58,340 bases of DNA. It comes from Bacteroidales bacterium. GTDB lineage: Bacteria; Bacteroidota; Bacteroidia; Bacteroidales; UBA932. Numbering within the stretch: position 1 is the stretch's first letter; the number at the start of each line of letters is the position of its first letter. Shown in pieces: positions 23,972 through 32,836 of the stretch. The DNA lies in NCBI GenBank assembly GCA_017443465.1, contig JAFRXO010000072.1:1-58340 (forward strand), read 5' to 3'. Under the pieces are notes generated by a model. It was not told the DNA's origin, ran no database searches, and saw nothing but the letters and a program-made list of their open reading frames with translations. The position numbers and the translations under genes are program-made.

Positions 23972-25513
23972 TTATTTTTCCAATATCCAGATGTTCCTGA
24001 AACTTATCGGCTGGCTGGGGTCTCCATGGCTCTGGAGCCCGATCGGCCCGCGGGCCGCCCACTGCTCCTTCGGGAACCCTATATATTCAGTGGTTCCGAA
24101 GATCTCGACATCGTCCTGCACCTTCACCCCGTTGAACACTACGGTGACCCGCGGACGGCTCACCAGCTTGCCTTCGGCATCAACCACGGGCGCCTGGAAG
24201 TCAATGTCATATGTGTTCCACTGCCCGGGAGCGTTCGTCGGATTGGCGCTCGGGATGGACTGCTTGTAGATGCTGGCCGCCATTCCGTCAACATATGTCG
24301 GATTCTGGTAGCTGTCAAGGACCTGCACCTCGTAGAGGCCGTTGAGGAAGACACCGCTGTTGCCGCGGGCCTGGCTGCTGCCCTGGATCCCGACGGGGAC
24401 CTTCCACTCAAGATGGATATGATAACTGCCGAATTCGTCCTTCGTGCGGATGCTTCCGGCTTTCTTGTTAACCGTCATCGAACCGTCCCTGTTCACGGTC
24501 CAGCCAGCCGGCGAGCCGCTGTCGTTGTCGGTCTGCCATTTGGAAAGGTCCTTCCCGTTGAAGAGAGCAACGGCCTTCTCAGGGACTCCGGCCTCAGGAA
24601 CGAATGACGAAGCATCCACAACGGGAACTTCAGGAGCGTAATATTCTGTAATCTTCGGACCGATCTTCGTCGGCTCCAGCATCTTGGAAATATTTGCATA
24701 TGCAGTCTTTACATCCTCAAGCATCTGCTTGGAACCGAACTGCTCAGCAGTGAACCATCCGTCATAGCCCACGGAAACGAGTTTCCTGACGACGGCCTCG
24801 ACGGGAATGCATCCGGTGCCGGCGGGAACGCATTTCATGTCCTTGGCCCCGGCGCGGTCCTTGAGGTGCACATGTTTCACCTTGTCTGCGAAATGGAGGG
24901 ATGCACGGTAGGCATCCTCACCTGCGAAGAGGAAGTTTCCGGTGTCAAAGGCCATTCCCAGATTATCCGTCATCCCGAAAAGGGTGTTCAGCTTTGCGGT
25001 GTTGTAGCAAAGGGAACGGGGATTGTCATAATCCTCCAGAATGACCTCGTAACCCTTTGCCGCCATGCGGTCGGCGAATCCGACTATCCTGCTGCGGGCG
25101 TCAGCCCTGTCTGCCTCATCAACCGCCTCTTCGGGTATCAGTCCCGGGACCAGAAGGACCTGTTTGACACGGTACTTCTTCATGAAGGCCTCTGTCTTCT
25201 TTTCAAGTTCGGCCTGTCCTCCCCTGGAGTAGTCGATGTCGGTAATGGCGCATGAATACATGAAGCCGAGGCTGTCCAGGGTCTTCAGCTGGGATGGTTT
25301 CTGGAGTACGCGGACATCTACTCCGTTAAATCCGATTTCCTTGACCTTCTGTGCAGCCTGTGCGAATGTGATTCCCTCCTGGCGGGCGATGGCCGAGATG
25401 TGGTCGCTGAAGATGGAGATCTTCGGGCCGTCCACCTGGAAGTCCTGCCTTACCCCTGAAGAGCAGGAGATTGCTGCCAAAACGGACAGCACGATAACGA
25501 TGTTCTTTTTCAT
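23972..25513 (-). CDS. Fusion lipoprotein: TIM-barrel isomerase plus DUF1080 (3-keto-glycoside hydrolase-like)
   Basis: A 513-aa lipoprotein (LAAISC, Cys near residue 17) with two domains. Residues ~30-280 are an AP2/xylose-isomerase-like TIM barrel (ISIFSDHISAIARQEGITFAQAAQKVKEIGFNGVDVRV, MAFDTGNFLFAG, VKHVHLKDR, DGWFTAEQFGS). Residues ~312-513 are a DUF1080/laminin-G-like sandwich (VALFNGKDLSKWQT, GNSGVFLNGLYEVQVLDSY, GQWNTYDIDFQAP, GPIGLQSHG, FRNIWILEK). DUF1080 proteins have been linked to cleavage of 3-keto-glycosides. The fusion suggests that the isomerase or lyase step and the cleavage step act on one substrate at the cell surface. It lies between the GH29 and GH106-like genes in one operon. 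Confidence 0.85.
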   Translation of the reverse strand: MKKNIVIVLSVLAAISCSSGVRQDFQVDGPKISIFSDHISAIARQEGITFAQAAQKVKEIGFNGVDVRVLQKPSQLKTLDSLGFMYSCAITDIDYSRGGQAELEKKTEAFMKKYRVKQVLLVPGLIPEEAVDEADRADARSRIVGFADRMAAKGYEVILEDYDNPRSLCYNTAKLNTLFGMTDNLGMAFDTGNFLFAGEDAYRASLHFADKVKHVHLKDRAGAKDMKCVPAGTGCIPVEAVVRKLVSVGYDGWFTAEQFGSKQMLEDVKTAYANISKMLEPTKIGPKITEYYAPEVPVVDASSFVPEAGVPEKAVALFNGKDLSKWQTDNDSGSPAGWTVNRDGSMTVNKKAGSIRTKDEFGSYHIHLEWKVPVGIQGSSQARGNSGVFLNGLYEVQVLDSYQNPTYVDGMAASIYKQSIPSANPTNAPGQWNTYDIDFQAPVVDAEGKLVSRPRVTVVFNGVKVQDDVEIFGTTEYIGFPKEQWAARGPIGLQSHGDPSQPISFRNIWILEK

Positions 25514-25535
25514 ATGTCGATGGAAGAATTATAAT

Positions 25536-27155
25536 CTATTTGTTGATTCGCAGGACGGGAGCTATTGCATTGCACGGCTCCGGGAGCATCACGACAAGCC
25601 CCTCCGCCGTCTGGCGGACACGGATATTCCCATAACCCAGCAGCTTGACGCTGGAGATGGAGCGGCGGAAGCTGGGGTTGCCCTTGGCCAATGACTTGAT
25701 GACCAGGCGTCCGTCTTTGGGCCAATCCATTGCAGTGACGTAGAGATAGTTCTTCGTCTGGTTGAAACGGATGTCCTCAGAAGTCATATGGCTGTATTCT
25801 CCGTCGTTGAAACCTTGCCTGTTAACCGAAATGACCTTCTCCGCCACGGGACCTTCACCGAACATTACCCAGGGGCGGGTGCCGTAAATACTCTCCCCGT
25901 TGACTGTCATCCAGGCTTCGAGGTCATCAAGGATGGCTGCTTCTTTCTCGTCATAGGTCCCGTCTGCCCGAAGGGGTACGTTGAGGAGCAGGTTACCGTT
26001 CTTGGAAACGATATCTACAAGCTGACGGACAACGGTAGCGGCGCTCTTGTATCCGTTATTCTCATATATGGAAGTGTTATAGTGCCAACCGCCGATGCAG
26101 TTGCATGTCTGCCATGGTTCAGGGACGATGAAGTTAGGTGCCCCGCGCTCCACATCCCAGGTGATGGCCTTGCGCTGCTCCTCGTCGAGAACCTTGCAGG
26201 TCATGACTCCGTCGGGATTGCTGTTATAGAAGTGGGCGGCAATCTTCAATCCGCAATCGCTCAATTCGTGGAAAGGCATCTTGGTGGAATCAAAATATAT
26301 GATGTCCGGATGGTATTTGTTGATAGCGTCAAGGGTCCTGTCATAGAAGTTCGTAACAAACTCGGCAGAAGGCTGTGAGGCACCGTTCCCCCATTCCCAC
26401 TGCTTGTATATTCCACTGTTCCACCAAGACATCTCGCTCAGCGGATGGTTCTGGCGGTACAGCATCTGAGGGTCAAGGCCTTCCCACCATTTACCCTTGC
26501 CGTCTTCCGCGGTCAGGCGGCCGTCATAACTCACCCCGGCCTTGGGACCGTTCTGGTCATAGCGCTGGGCAGGCTCATACCAAATCCAGGCATGGTCGGC
26601 ATGGAAGGAAACGCCTAATGGCAAGCCATACTTCCTGGCCGCACGTGCCCAACCATCTAGGATGTCCCGCTCGGGTCCCACCCGCACCGAGTTCCACGGC
26701 TGGTATTTAGAATCCCAAAGGTCGAAGTTGTCGTGATGGTTGCCCAGCACGAAGATATACTTGGCTCCTGCCCGTTTATAGCGTTCGACAAGTTTGTCCG
26801 GATCCCAGTTCTCTGCTTTGAAAAGCGGCAGGATATCCTTGAACCCCACCTCGGAAGGATGTCCGTAGTGTTCGACATGGTACTTGTATTCACGGGTTCC
26901 TTCCATATACATCGAACGGGCCATCCAGTCTCCGGTGCCTTCAACGCACTGCGGTCCCCAATGGGCCCATATGCCGAATTTCGCATCACGGAACCACTCA
27001 GGCGTCTGATGGTTACTGAGAGACTCCCAGGTGGGCTGATACTGCCCGCCCTTCATCGGCTCATGTTCTTCCGACACCGGCACGGGGTAGGGCTGTGCAG
27101 CCACACACAAAGACCACAGGCAGGCCAAGGATAAAAGAATGAGTTGCTTTTTCAT
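25536..27155 (-). CDS. GH29 alpha-L-fucosidase, exported
   Basis: The product (539 aa) has a signal peptide (MKKQLILLSLACLWSLCVAAQ) and a GH29 barrel: WFRDAKFGIWAHWGPQ near residue 50, YIFVLGNHHDNFDLWDS near 125, and HPDIIYFDSTKMPF near 270, where the Asp after YF is the likely nucleophile; GNLLLNVPLRADG follows near 390. The C-terminal domain ends in VLRINK. The start at 27155 is chosen for the signal peptide; the longer open frame upstream has no such signal. It is 31 bp after the zinc dehydrogenase and 22 bp before the fusion gene, within an operon that also encodes fucose-type oxidation enzymes. Confidence 0.9.
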   Translation of the reverse strand: MKKQLILLSLACLWSLCVAAQPYPVPVSEEHEPMKGGQYQPTWESLSNHQTPEWFRDAKFGIWAHWGPQCVEGTGDWMARSMYMEGTREYKYHVEHYGHPSEVGFKDILPLFKAENWDPDKLVERYKRAGAKYIFVLGNHHDNFDLWDSKYQPWNSVRVGPERDILDGWARAARKYGLPLGVSFHADHAWIWYEPAQRYDQNGPKAGVSYDGRLTAEDGKGKWWEGLDPQMLYRQNHPLSEMSWWNSGIYKQWEWGNGASQPSAEFVTNFYDRTLDAINKYHPDIIYFDSTKMPFHELSDCGLKIAAHFYNSNPDGVMTCKVLDEEQRKAITWDVERGAPNFIVPEPWQTCNCIGGWHYNTSIYENNGYKSAATVVRQLVDIVSKNGNLLLNVPLRADGTYDEKEAAILDDLEAWMTVNGESIYGTRPWVMFGEGPVAEKVISVNRQGFNDGEYSHMTSEDIRFNQTKNYLYVTAMDWPKDGRLVIKSLAKGNPSFRRSISSVKLLGYGNIRVRQTAEGLVVMLPEPCNAIAPVLRINK

Positions 27156-27186
27156 AATAAACGATATCGATTCAATTAAGATATTA

Positions 27187-28203
27187 TCAGAATTCCACAA
27201 GGATACGGAATACCTTGCCGGGGTTATCCGCCCATCCGGCCATCGCTTCCTGGGCTTCATCCGGTGTGACGACACGGCTGACAAAATCATCGACAGGATA
27301 TGTACCACGCCGTAGGAAACGTATGACGGAGCGGAAATCTTCAGGCAAAGCGTTGCGCGAGCCTCTGATATCAATTTCCTTCTGGACGAACTGCTTTGTC
27401 TGGAAAGAAATATCGGACTTGGCATAGCCGATGCATATGACGCGCCCTGTAAAAGCAACCTCGCTAACGGCCATCTGATATGTGACGGTACTGCCCACAG
27501 CCTCTATGACCACATCTGGGCCGAGCCCGGAGGTGAGTTCCAGGAGCCGCGCGTGAACATCCTCGGAACGGCTGTTTATCACATATGCAGCACCAGCCCT
27601 GAGAGCAAGGACGAGTTTATCATCATCGATATCTGCCGCAATGACGGTAGCACCGCGCAAGGCGGCCCGCGCAATGGCGCCCATGCCGACCATGCCGCAC
27701 CCTATTACCATCACCACATCACTGTCCGTAACGGAGGCACGGCTGACAGCATGGAAGCCCACGCTCATCGGCTCTATAAGGGCACATGTACGGGGATCAA
27801 GTCCCTCGGCCGGAATCACCTTCTGCCAAGGAACGGCAATCCTGGCACTCATGGCTCCGTCGCGCTGCACTCCAAGCGTCTCATTATGCTGGCAGGCATT
27901 GAAACGTCCTCTGCGACAGGCGGCGCACTGCCCACAATTGGTGTAGGGATTAACAGTCACGACATCTCCCGGCTTCAACGTCCCGGGGACGCAATCACCC
28001 ACCCGCTCAACCAAGGCACCTATCTCATGTCCGGGGATGACAGGCATATGTACCATCGGGTTGCGTCCCAGCCATGTGTTGAGGTCTGAACCGCAGAAAC
28101 CTACATATTGTAAACGAAGAAGTACTTCGCCTTCTTTCAATTCCGGCTCGGGCAGATCAACTACCACCATGTGGCGTTCAGCAAGGATTTTAACGGCTTT
28201 CAT
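27187..28203 (-). CDS. Zinc-dependent dehydrogenase (MDR), possibly L-galactonate/L-fuconate type
   Basis: A 338-aa cytoplasmic medium-chain dehydrogenase. Catalytic zinc ligands are the Cys in GFCGSD (near 38) and the His-Glu in PGHEIG (near 59). The structural-zinc cysteines are in CGQCAACRRGRFNAC (near 92-106), and the NAD(P) motif is VIGCGMVGMGAIARAA (near 167). In this context (aldose dehydrogenase and lactonase directly upstream) it could oxidise an L-aldonate such as L-galactonate to a keto-acid. That is inference from order, and general sorbitol/threonine-type MDRs look alike. Its start overlaps the lactonase stop by 4 bp (ATGA). Confidence 0.85.
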   Translation of the reverse strand: MKAVKILAERHMVVVDLPEPELKEGEVLLRLQYVGFCGSDLNTWLGRNPMVHMPVIPGHEIGALVERVGDCVPGTLKPGDVVTVNPYTNCGQCAACRRGRFNACQHNETLGVQRDGAMSARIAVPWQKVIPAEGLDPRTCALIEPMSVGFHAVSRASVTDSDVVMVIGCGMVGMGAIARAALRGATVIAADIDDDKLVLALRAGAAYVINSRSEDVHARLLELTSGLGPDVVIEAVGSTVTYQMAVSEVAFTGRVICIGYAKSDISFQTKQFVQKEIDIRGSRNALPEDFRSVIRFLRRGTYPVDDFVSRVVTPDEAQEAMAGWADNPGKVFRILVEF

Positions 28204-29138
28204 TCGGACATATTCTTTATGTAAGGTAACTCCGGCAAGTCATGGAAGCCATAGAAACGGCATGCGTTTTCCCCAAGGAACATCCGCTTCTCAACATCGG
28301 TCAGCTCCGGTGACTTGCTGATGAAGTCGTAACTCATCCGGTAGGTTATGGCAGTGATGGTCCGGGGATAGTCGCTGCCCCACATCAACTTGTCCCAACC
28401 CACCAGCGAAGCAGCTTCGCGAATGGCGCGGACGGCGCTTGGGAAAGGATAGAATTCGTTATTGTACAGCCATGTAATGCCTCCCGATTCTAACATGACG
28501 TTCTGATTACCGGCCAGCATCACCTGTTTCCTCCAGGCAGGGTTCTCCCATGGAGGTGAAACGGGAGGTTCCGCCATTCCAAGGTGACCTATGGCTATAC
28601 GCAGTCCGGGGAATTCCCGGATAACCGCGCCCAGTTCTTCTACCTGCTTCATTCCGTCGGCAAGGGTAATGGAGAGGAAAGCGCCTCTCTGCTCCATCTG
28701 ACTGAACACCTTCATCATCGAAGGACTTGACAGACTGCGCCCCAGCAGGCGGTGACCAGGGATGGCAAGGCCATGGAAACCTTCGTCTAGAAGACTTTCC
28801 GCCTGTTTCTGGAAACCATCATGAAGCCAGTCCGGCATTCCATATACAAAGAAGCGTCCTGGCCATGTACGTCCGACAAAGGCAAGGTAATCATTCTGGA
28901 GTCCGTCTATAAATTCCTGAACAACCACGGCGGCGGCCACCTGAGCATAGTCCATATTGGAAAGGAACACCTCGGCAGAGTTCCGTCCGTCAATCATGAA
29001 AGGAGGGAGCATCTGCACTTCCTCACCAAGGAACAGAGACCGCCCGTTATCCAACGTCCGGATGGGCATTCCGTTCCAAGTCGTATCCTGTTTCAGCCAC
29101 AAATGGCTGTGAGAGTCTATGATCAGCTGTTTTTCCAT
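28200..29138 (-). CDS. Amidohydrolase of the L-fucono-lactonase (COG3618) type
   Basis: The 312-aa product starts with the amidohydrolase metal motif IDSHSHLW (residues ~7-14) and continues with VFVVY-like FVYGMPDWLHDGF, GFHGLAIPGHRLLG near 140, LRIAIGHLGMAEPPVSPPW near 205 (conserved His), and LMWGSDYPRTITAITY near 275 with the C-terminal Asp. This arrangement fits COG3618 sugar lactonases that open L-fucono- or L-galactono-1,5-lactone, although other dicarboxylate lactonases share it. It overlaps the aldo/keto reductase gene by 16 bp and the dehydrogenase gene by 4 bp, so the three are tightly coupled. Confidence 0.85.
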   Translation of the reverse strand: MEKQLIIDSHSHLWLKQDTTWNGMPIRTLDNGRSLFLGEEVQMLPPFMIDGRNSAEVFLSNMDYAQVAAAVVVQEFIDGLQNDYLAFVGRTWPGRFFVYGMPDWLHDGFQKQAESLLDEGFHGLAIPGHRLLGRSLSSPSMMKVFSQMEQRGAFLSITLADGMKQVEELGAVIREFPGLRIAIGHLGMAEPPVSPPWENPAWRKQVMLAGNQNVMLESGGITWLYNNEFYPFPSAVRAIREAASLVGWDKLMWGSDYPRTITAITYRMSYDFISKSPELTDVEKRMFLGENACRFYGFHDLPELPYIKNMSE

Positions 29139-30076
29139 CGTACTCCCATTTGATCGCCGATAATCCGTTGGACGTCGCTCACCAGCTGCATGTCAATGGG
29201 TTCGTCGGCAAAGCGGATATTGCGCAGCACATTATCGGGGTTGGCACTGCTGAAGAGTGTGGTTGCAATACGGGGATTCATCGTCCGGACAGAAAACTGT
29301 ACAGCAAGTTTTTCAATCGGATATCCCTGCTCCCGACAGTAAGCTGCAGCGCGGGAACAGGCCTCTTTCAAAGCCACTGGCGCAGGATGCCAGTCCGGAG
29401 TGCCGCGTGTAGAGAGCAATCCCATCGATAACGGAGAAGCATTTATGACTCCGACATCGTTCTTCTCAAAGAAATCGAGATAGTCCGTCAACAATATGTC
29501 GTTCAAGCTGTAGTGGCAGAAATTGAGGATAGACTCTACCGTTCCTGTGTCTGTGTGTTCCACCACCCAGCGGAGATTTTCGGGCTGCAGATCGGTGATA
29601 CCGACGTGCCCGACCACACCTTTCCGGCGCAGTTTGACAAGTGCCGGTAAAGTCTCATCGACTATCCGCTGCAAGCCTCCGTCCATGTCTGCCTGGAACT
29701 CGATATCGTGCACGCTGACCAGGTCAATGAAATCTACCCCGAGCCGCGACATGCTCTCATAGACACTATCGGTGACCCGGTGTGCACTATAATCCCACGT
29801 ATTCACACCGTCATGCCCGTAACGGCCCACTTTTGTGGAAAGGAAATACTTGTCGCGAGGAATTTCGCGCAGCGCTTTGCCCAGCACCGTTTCCGCTTTC
29901 AGGTGTCCGTAATATGGAGAAACATCAATAAAATTAATACCCCCATCTACAGCTGTATGCACGGCACGGATCCCCTCGTCTTCACGTACACTGTGAAACA
30001 CTCCGCCCAGCGAAGATGCCCCGAAGCTGAGGTTCGACACCTTCAGGCCCGTTTTCCCTATTTCATTATAAATCAC
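29123..30076 (-). CDS. Aldo/keto reductase of the L-galactose/L-fucose dehydrogenase type
   Basis: A 317-aa AKR with the catalytic tetrad visible: Asp in INFIDVSPYYG (near 50) with Tyr in the same motif, Lys in FLSTKVG (near 82), His in VSVHDIEF (near 121). The signatures SPYYGHLKAETVLGKAL and HDIEFQADMDGGLQRIVDETLPALVKLRRKGVVGHVGITDLQPENL closely resemble plant L-galactose dehydrogenase and bacterial L-fucose dehydrogenase, which oxidise C1 to the lactone. The start is a GTG at 30076; the in-frame upstream region has a stop and no ATG. It heads the operon, and no promoter could be assigned with confidence. Confidence 0.88.
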   Translation of the reverse strand: MIYNEIGKTGLKVSNLSFGASSLGGVFHSVREDEGIRAVHTAVDGGINFIDVSPYYGHLKAETVLGKALREIPRDKYFLSTKVGRYGHDGVNTWDYSAHRVTDSVYESMSRLGVDFIDLVSVHDIEFQADMDGGLQRIVDETLPALVKLRRKGVVGHVGITDLQPENLRWVVEHTDTGTVESILNFCHYSLNDILLTDYLDFFEKNDVGVINASPLSMGLLSTRGTPDWHPAPVALKEACSRAAAYCREQGYPIEKLAVQFSVRTMNPRIATTLFSSANPDNVLRNIRFADEPIDMQLVSDVQRIIGDQMGVRWKNS

Positions 30077-30118
30077 AGTGGATACAGATTATTCCGGTTG
30101 GCAATTCCAGGTAAATAT

Positions 30119-30151
30119 AAAAAAAGAATGCTTGATTCATAAGCATTCTTT
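30119..30151 (-). terminator. Intrinsic terminator after tRNA-Val
   Basis: An 11-bp perfect stem (123-133 with 141-151 of the 30 kb block) with a 7-base loop is followed by a T-run on the minus strand. It lies 6 bp beyond the tRNA 3' end and isolates the tRNA from the aldo/keto reductase operon downstream. Confidence 0.85.
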
Positions 30152-30157
30152 CATTCT

Positions 30158-30235
30158 TGGTGAGGATTAGCAGACTTGAACTGCTGACCTCTTGCCTGTC
30201 AAGCAAGCGCTCTAAACCAACTGAGCTAAACCCTC
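30158..30235 (-). tRNA. tRNA-Val (anticodon GAC)
   Basis: The minus strand folds as a full cloverleaf. The 7-bp acceptor stem is GAGGGTT with AATCCTC (one G-U pair), the D arm is GCTCAGTTGGTTTAGAGC, and the anticodon arm is CTTGC-TTGACAG-GCAAG with anticodon GAC. The T arm contains GTTCAAGTC. The 3' CCA is encoded. It lies 64 bp downstream of the phosphoesterase gene on the same strand. Confidence 0.93.
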
Positions 30236-30299
30236 GTTTTTTTCTAAGGTGCAAAGATACTCAAATTATTCATGTCTGCAAAATAATTGAATCGAGATC

Positions 30300-31436
30300 T
30301 CACCTCAAGATGAACCTTTCGCTGACCCCGATCGAGTCTCCCGCGTAGAAATCCACGGTTACTTTCTTCCCCGAGACATTCATTAGATAGGTTCCCGCGG
30401 CGGGAGAGACGGAATAGGTCTTCAGGCCCGGACGATACTCATTGAAAAGCGCCGTCTCGTCCTTAGGGGCGGATCCGTTGTCGAGGGCGGTGATCTTCTT
30501 GCGAAGTTCCCCGTACTGGGCCGCCCCTTCAGCCGAGATCTCATACTTCCCCAGGGAATCGTTGGCCCAGACGCTGTTGAAGGTCATCTGGGTGATACGT
30601 CCGCCATCTCCGTACCAGTCGGCGAATTCGGTACGATGGACGTGACCGCAGAGGACGATCGCACTGCGGCGGGCGAATTCCTCCCTGAAATGGAGCCTGG
30701 CCTTCGTATGAGCTTCGGACTCACCGCCGTGATAGAACCATCTGCAGCTTCCGCTGTCAAACGGGAAGACCGGCCCGTGGACAATGATGAAGAGATTCCG
30801 GGCCCCGCGGGTGTCGTCGATAAGCTTCTGGACGGCGTCATCGTCGGGCTTGTTGAAGTCCACTACCACATATGCATCGTCTCCTATGTTGAAGCTGAAA
30901 TTCACCGAGCCCACGGGCTTGCCCAGTTCGGCTGTCATCCTTTCGGGCATATATTTGTGGTAGGCCGCTTCCGCGCCTGTTCCCCTGATGTCGTGATTAC
31001 CCACTACCGTCACTATCGGAAGTCCGTTGAAACGGGTCTTGAGGTAGTCCATCGTGTCCGAAAGCATCTTGACATGCACATCCGGATTTCCGCAGTCCCC
31101 CTGGATGAGGTCTCCCATCTGAAGCACCATCTTGGTGGAGTCGTCCATAAGGTAGCGGCCCCTTTCAATCATACGGCGGCAACGGTCTTTCCACATGTCT
31201 CCGTTACGCTTGAACTCGGCCCTCTGGACCCTGTTGAGCCATTCGACTTTCTCGTTGTAGTCAGAGTGGTAAACCGTGTCCGGCTCGGTGTCGTAGTGAG
31301 TGTCTCCGATTACGATCAGGGAGTAGTCCCCGGCTTTCTTTTTCGCAGGTTTCGCATCTGCCTTCAAGAAGCCAGACGGAAGAGCCAGTCCGGCTGCCGC
31401 CGCTGCGGACAATCCCAGAAAATTCCTTCTATCCAT
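30300..31436 (-). CDS. Exported calcineurin-like metallophosphoesterase
   Basis: The 378-aa product begins with a Tat-like signal (MDRRNFLGLSAAAAAGLALPSG). The five metallophosphoesterase motifs are in order: IVIGDTHYD (near 42), LQMGDLIQGD (near 107), VVGNHDIRG (near 145), IVHGPVF (near 222) and LCGHVHRTEF (near 268). The fold binds two metals and cleaves phosphoesters; the substrate is not predictable. It is 11 bp after the CE15-like gene and is likely co-transcribed. The start is in a CATATG context. Confidence 0.9.
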   Translation of the reverse strand: MDRRNFLGLSAAAAAGLALPSGFLKADAKPAKKKAGDYSLIVIGDTHYDTEPDTVYHSDYNEKVEWLNRVQRAEFKRNGDMWKDRCRRMIERGRYLMDDSTKMVLQMGDLIQGDCGNPDVHVKMLSDTMDYLKTRFNGLPIVTVVGNHDIRGTGAEAAYHKYMPERMTAELGKPVGSVNFSFNIGDDAYVVVDFNKPDDDAVQKLIDDTRGARNLFIIVHGPVFPFDSGSCRWFYHGGESEAHTKARLHFREEFARRSAIVLCGHVHRTEFADWYGDGGRITQMTFNSVWANDSLGKYEISAEGAAQYGELRKKITALDNGSAPKDETALFNEYRPGLKTYSVSPAAGTYLMNVSGKKVTVDFYAGDSIGVSERFILR

Positions 31437-31447
31437 ATGTTTCCTGA

Positions 31448-32770
31448 TTATTTATCGAGATAAGGACGGGCGAAATCGAGCATCCACTCCCAATCAATGG
31501 CCGCGATTCCGTGCTCCAGGTCCCTGTGGTAATAGGCCAGGTACGGACCTATGGCAGCACGGCTGTAATCCTCCGGGAATTCCACATCCGGAAGCCCGGG
31601 CCTGCCCAGGAACTTCCAGACAGGGCTCGCAGCCTTGAGCGCAAGGAATTCTCCCTTCGTGTCGAACCACGGCTTGTCGAATCCCTGGACCATCAGTGGC
31701 CTTGGTGCGACACAGGCCAGAAGCATATGCTGGTCGAAAGGCATGGCGGCCTCATTGTCCTCGTATTTGTCATATGCCCGGCAGTACCAGTGGGTGAAGG
31801 AGTGGATCTCCGTCTGGACGTTCTCGCCGAAATGCCTCTTTGTAAGCGGGGCTCCGCCGCCTCCGGTCTGGTTCGGAACCACTACCGCGAACCTGTCGTC
31901 ATATGCACCTGCCACAAGCGCGGCCTTCCCGAGCCTTGAATAACCCGTCAGCAGCACTTTCCCGGCATCCAGGACCGGATCCCTTTCAAGCATATCCATG
32001 CCCCTCATCAGGCCCCATGCCCAGGCCATGAGGCTGGTGGTGTTGTCTTTCCTGGAAGGATCACGTTTCCCCCAAAGGTCGAAGATCCCGGTATATGCGT
32101 ATTTGTCCTGAGGCTCCTTACCGCCTTCGGGATCCGGGGACATCTCCTCGTAACAGGCTGTAACCAAGGCATATCCCCTGGCAAGGATCATGTCGGCGGG
32201 AAGGATGGAGGCATTACTCGGATCAGTAAGCATCCCCCTGGGGCTGTCCGATGCCGGTGTCTTGCAGCGGAGTTTGATGTCCGGAATCAGGATCTCTTCG
32301 TCCGGAAGGACAGTGTGGTTCCCCTTGTAATTCAGCAGAAGTACAACGGGGAACGGTCCCTTCAGTTTCTCGGGAGTAAGGATGAGCCAGGTGATGCAGG
32401 GGCCTGTCTTGTCATCGCTGAACCACATCCTGACCTGCCTGCGGCGGGCGTGTCCGGCCATGGTAAGGCCTTCTTCCAATGTTTCCAGGACCATCTTCGA
32501 GGGGGCCGGAGGCAGCTGTCCGTACATCTCCCTCTGGAAAATGTCCAGGATTTCCGCCCTGCGGGCCGGCCAGTCTTTTTTCTTGACTTTCCTGCCGTCC
32601 TGGAAGACCAGAGGGTCTTCAAGGACATATGCCGGGACCTTGTCTTCGTCGTAATTCGCCGGGTATTTCTGGGCCATCATGGCAGGAGCCGTCATTGCCA
32701 GCATAAGGATGGCAGCGGCTGTTTTCCCAACTATCCTGCAAAGGAGGGAGCTTCGGTTATCAATCATCAT
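31448..32770 (-). CDS. CE15-like glucuronoyl esterase, exported
   Basis: The 440-aa product has a signal peptide (AAAILMLAMTAPAMMAQ) and an alpha/beta-hydrolase domain. The nucleophile motif is LLTGYSRLGKAALVAGAYDDRFA near residue 275, matching the GxSRxGK pattern of CE15 with Tyr in the variable position. NQTGGGGAPLTKRHFGEN and HWYCRAYDKYEDNEAAMPFDQHMLLACVAPRPLMV follow, also typical. CE15 enzymes cut the ester between glucuronoxylan and lignin alcohols. Some bacterial members have other substrates. A minus-strand -7 element lies at 32790-32797. Confidence 0.85.
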   Translation of the reverse strand: MMIDNRSSLLCRIVGKTAAAILMLAMTAPAMMAQKYPANYDEDKVPAYVLEDPLVFQDGRKVKKKDWPARRAEILDIFQREMYGQLPPAPSKMVLETLEEGLTMAGHARRRQVRMWFSDDKTGPCITWLILTPEKLKGPFPVVLLLNYKGNHTVLPDEEILIPDIKLRCKTPASDSPRGMLTDPSNASILPADMILARGYALVTACYEEMSPDPEGGKEPQDKYAYTGIFDLWGKRDPSRKDNTTSLMAWAWGLMRGMDMLERDPVLDAGKVLLTGYSRLGKAALVAGAYDDRFAVVVPNQTGGGGAPLTKRHFGENVQTEIHSFTHWYCRAYDKYEDNEAAMPFDQHMLLACVAPRPLMVQGFDKPWFDTKGEFLALKAASPVWKFLGRPGLPDVEFPEDYSRAAIGPYLAYYHRDLEHGIAAIDWEWMLDFARPYLDK

Positions 32771-32789
32771 TGTGGTTTTTGGTCTGATA

Positions 32790-32797
32790 CAAATGTA
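32790..32797 (-). promoter_or_regulatory. Promoter -7 element for the CE15-like gene
   Basis: Minus-strand TACATTTG matches TAnnTTTG 20 bp upstream of the start at 32770. It lies 10 bp from the opposing plus-strand element, so the two divergent promoters overlap. No clear -33 element. Confidence 0.5.
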
Positions 32798-32807
32798 AGT
32801 ATTTTTT

Positions 32808-32815
32808 TATCTTTG
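32808..32815 (+). promoter_or_regulatory. Promoter -7 element for the MFS transporter gene
   Basis: TATCTTTG matches the Bacteroidetes -7 consensus exactly, 21 bp upstream of the start at 32837. A TTTG at 32778-32781 is too far upstream (26 bp) to be a standard -33 element. Confidence 0.55.
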
Positions 32816-32836
32816 TGGATAAGTAAAAACAACCAT

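Noticed and set aside
22315-24000. A 561-codon open frame antisense to the GH106-like gene
   Set aside because: The sense frame has a signal peptide and family motifs; no support for the antisense one.
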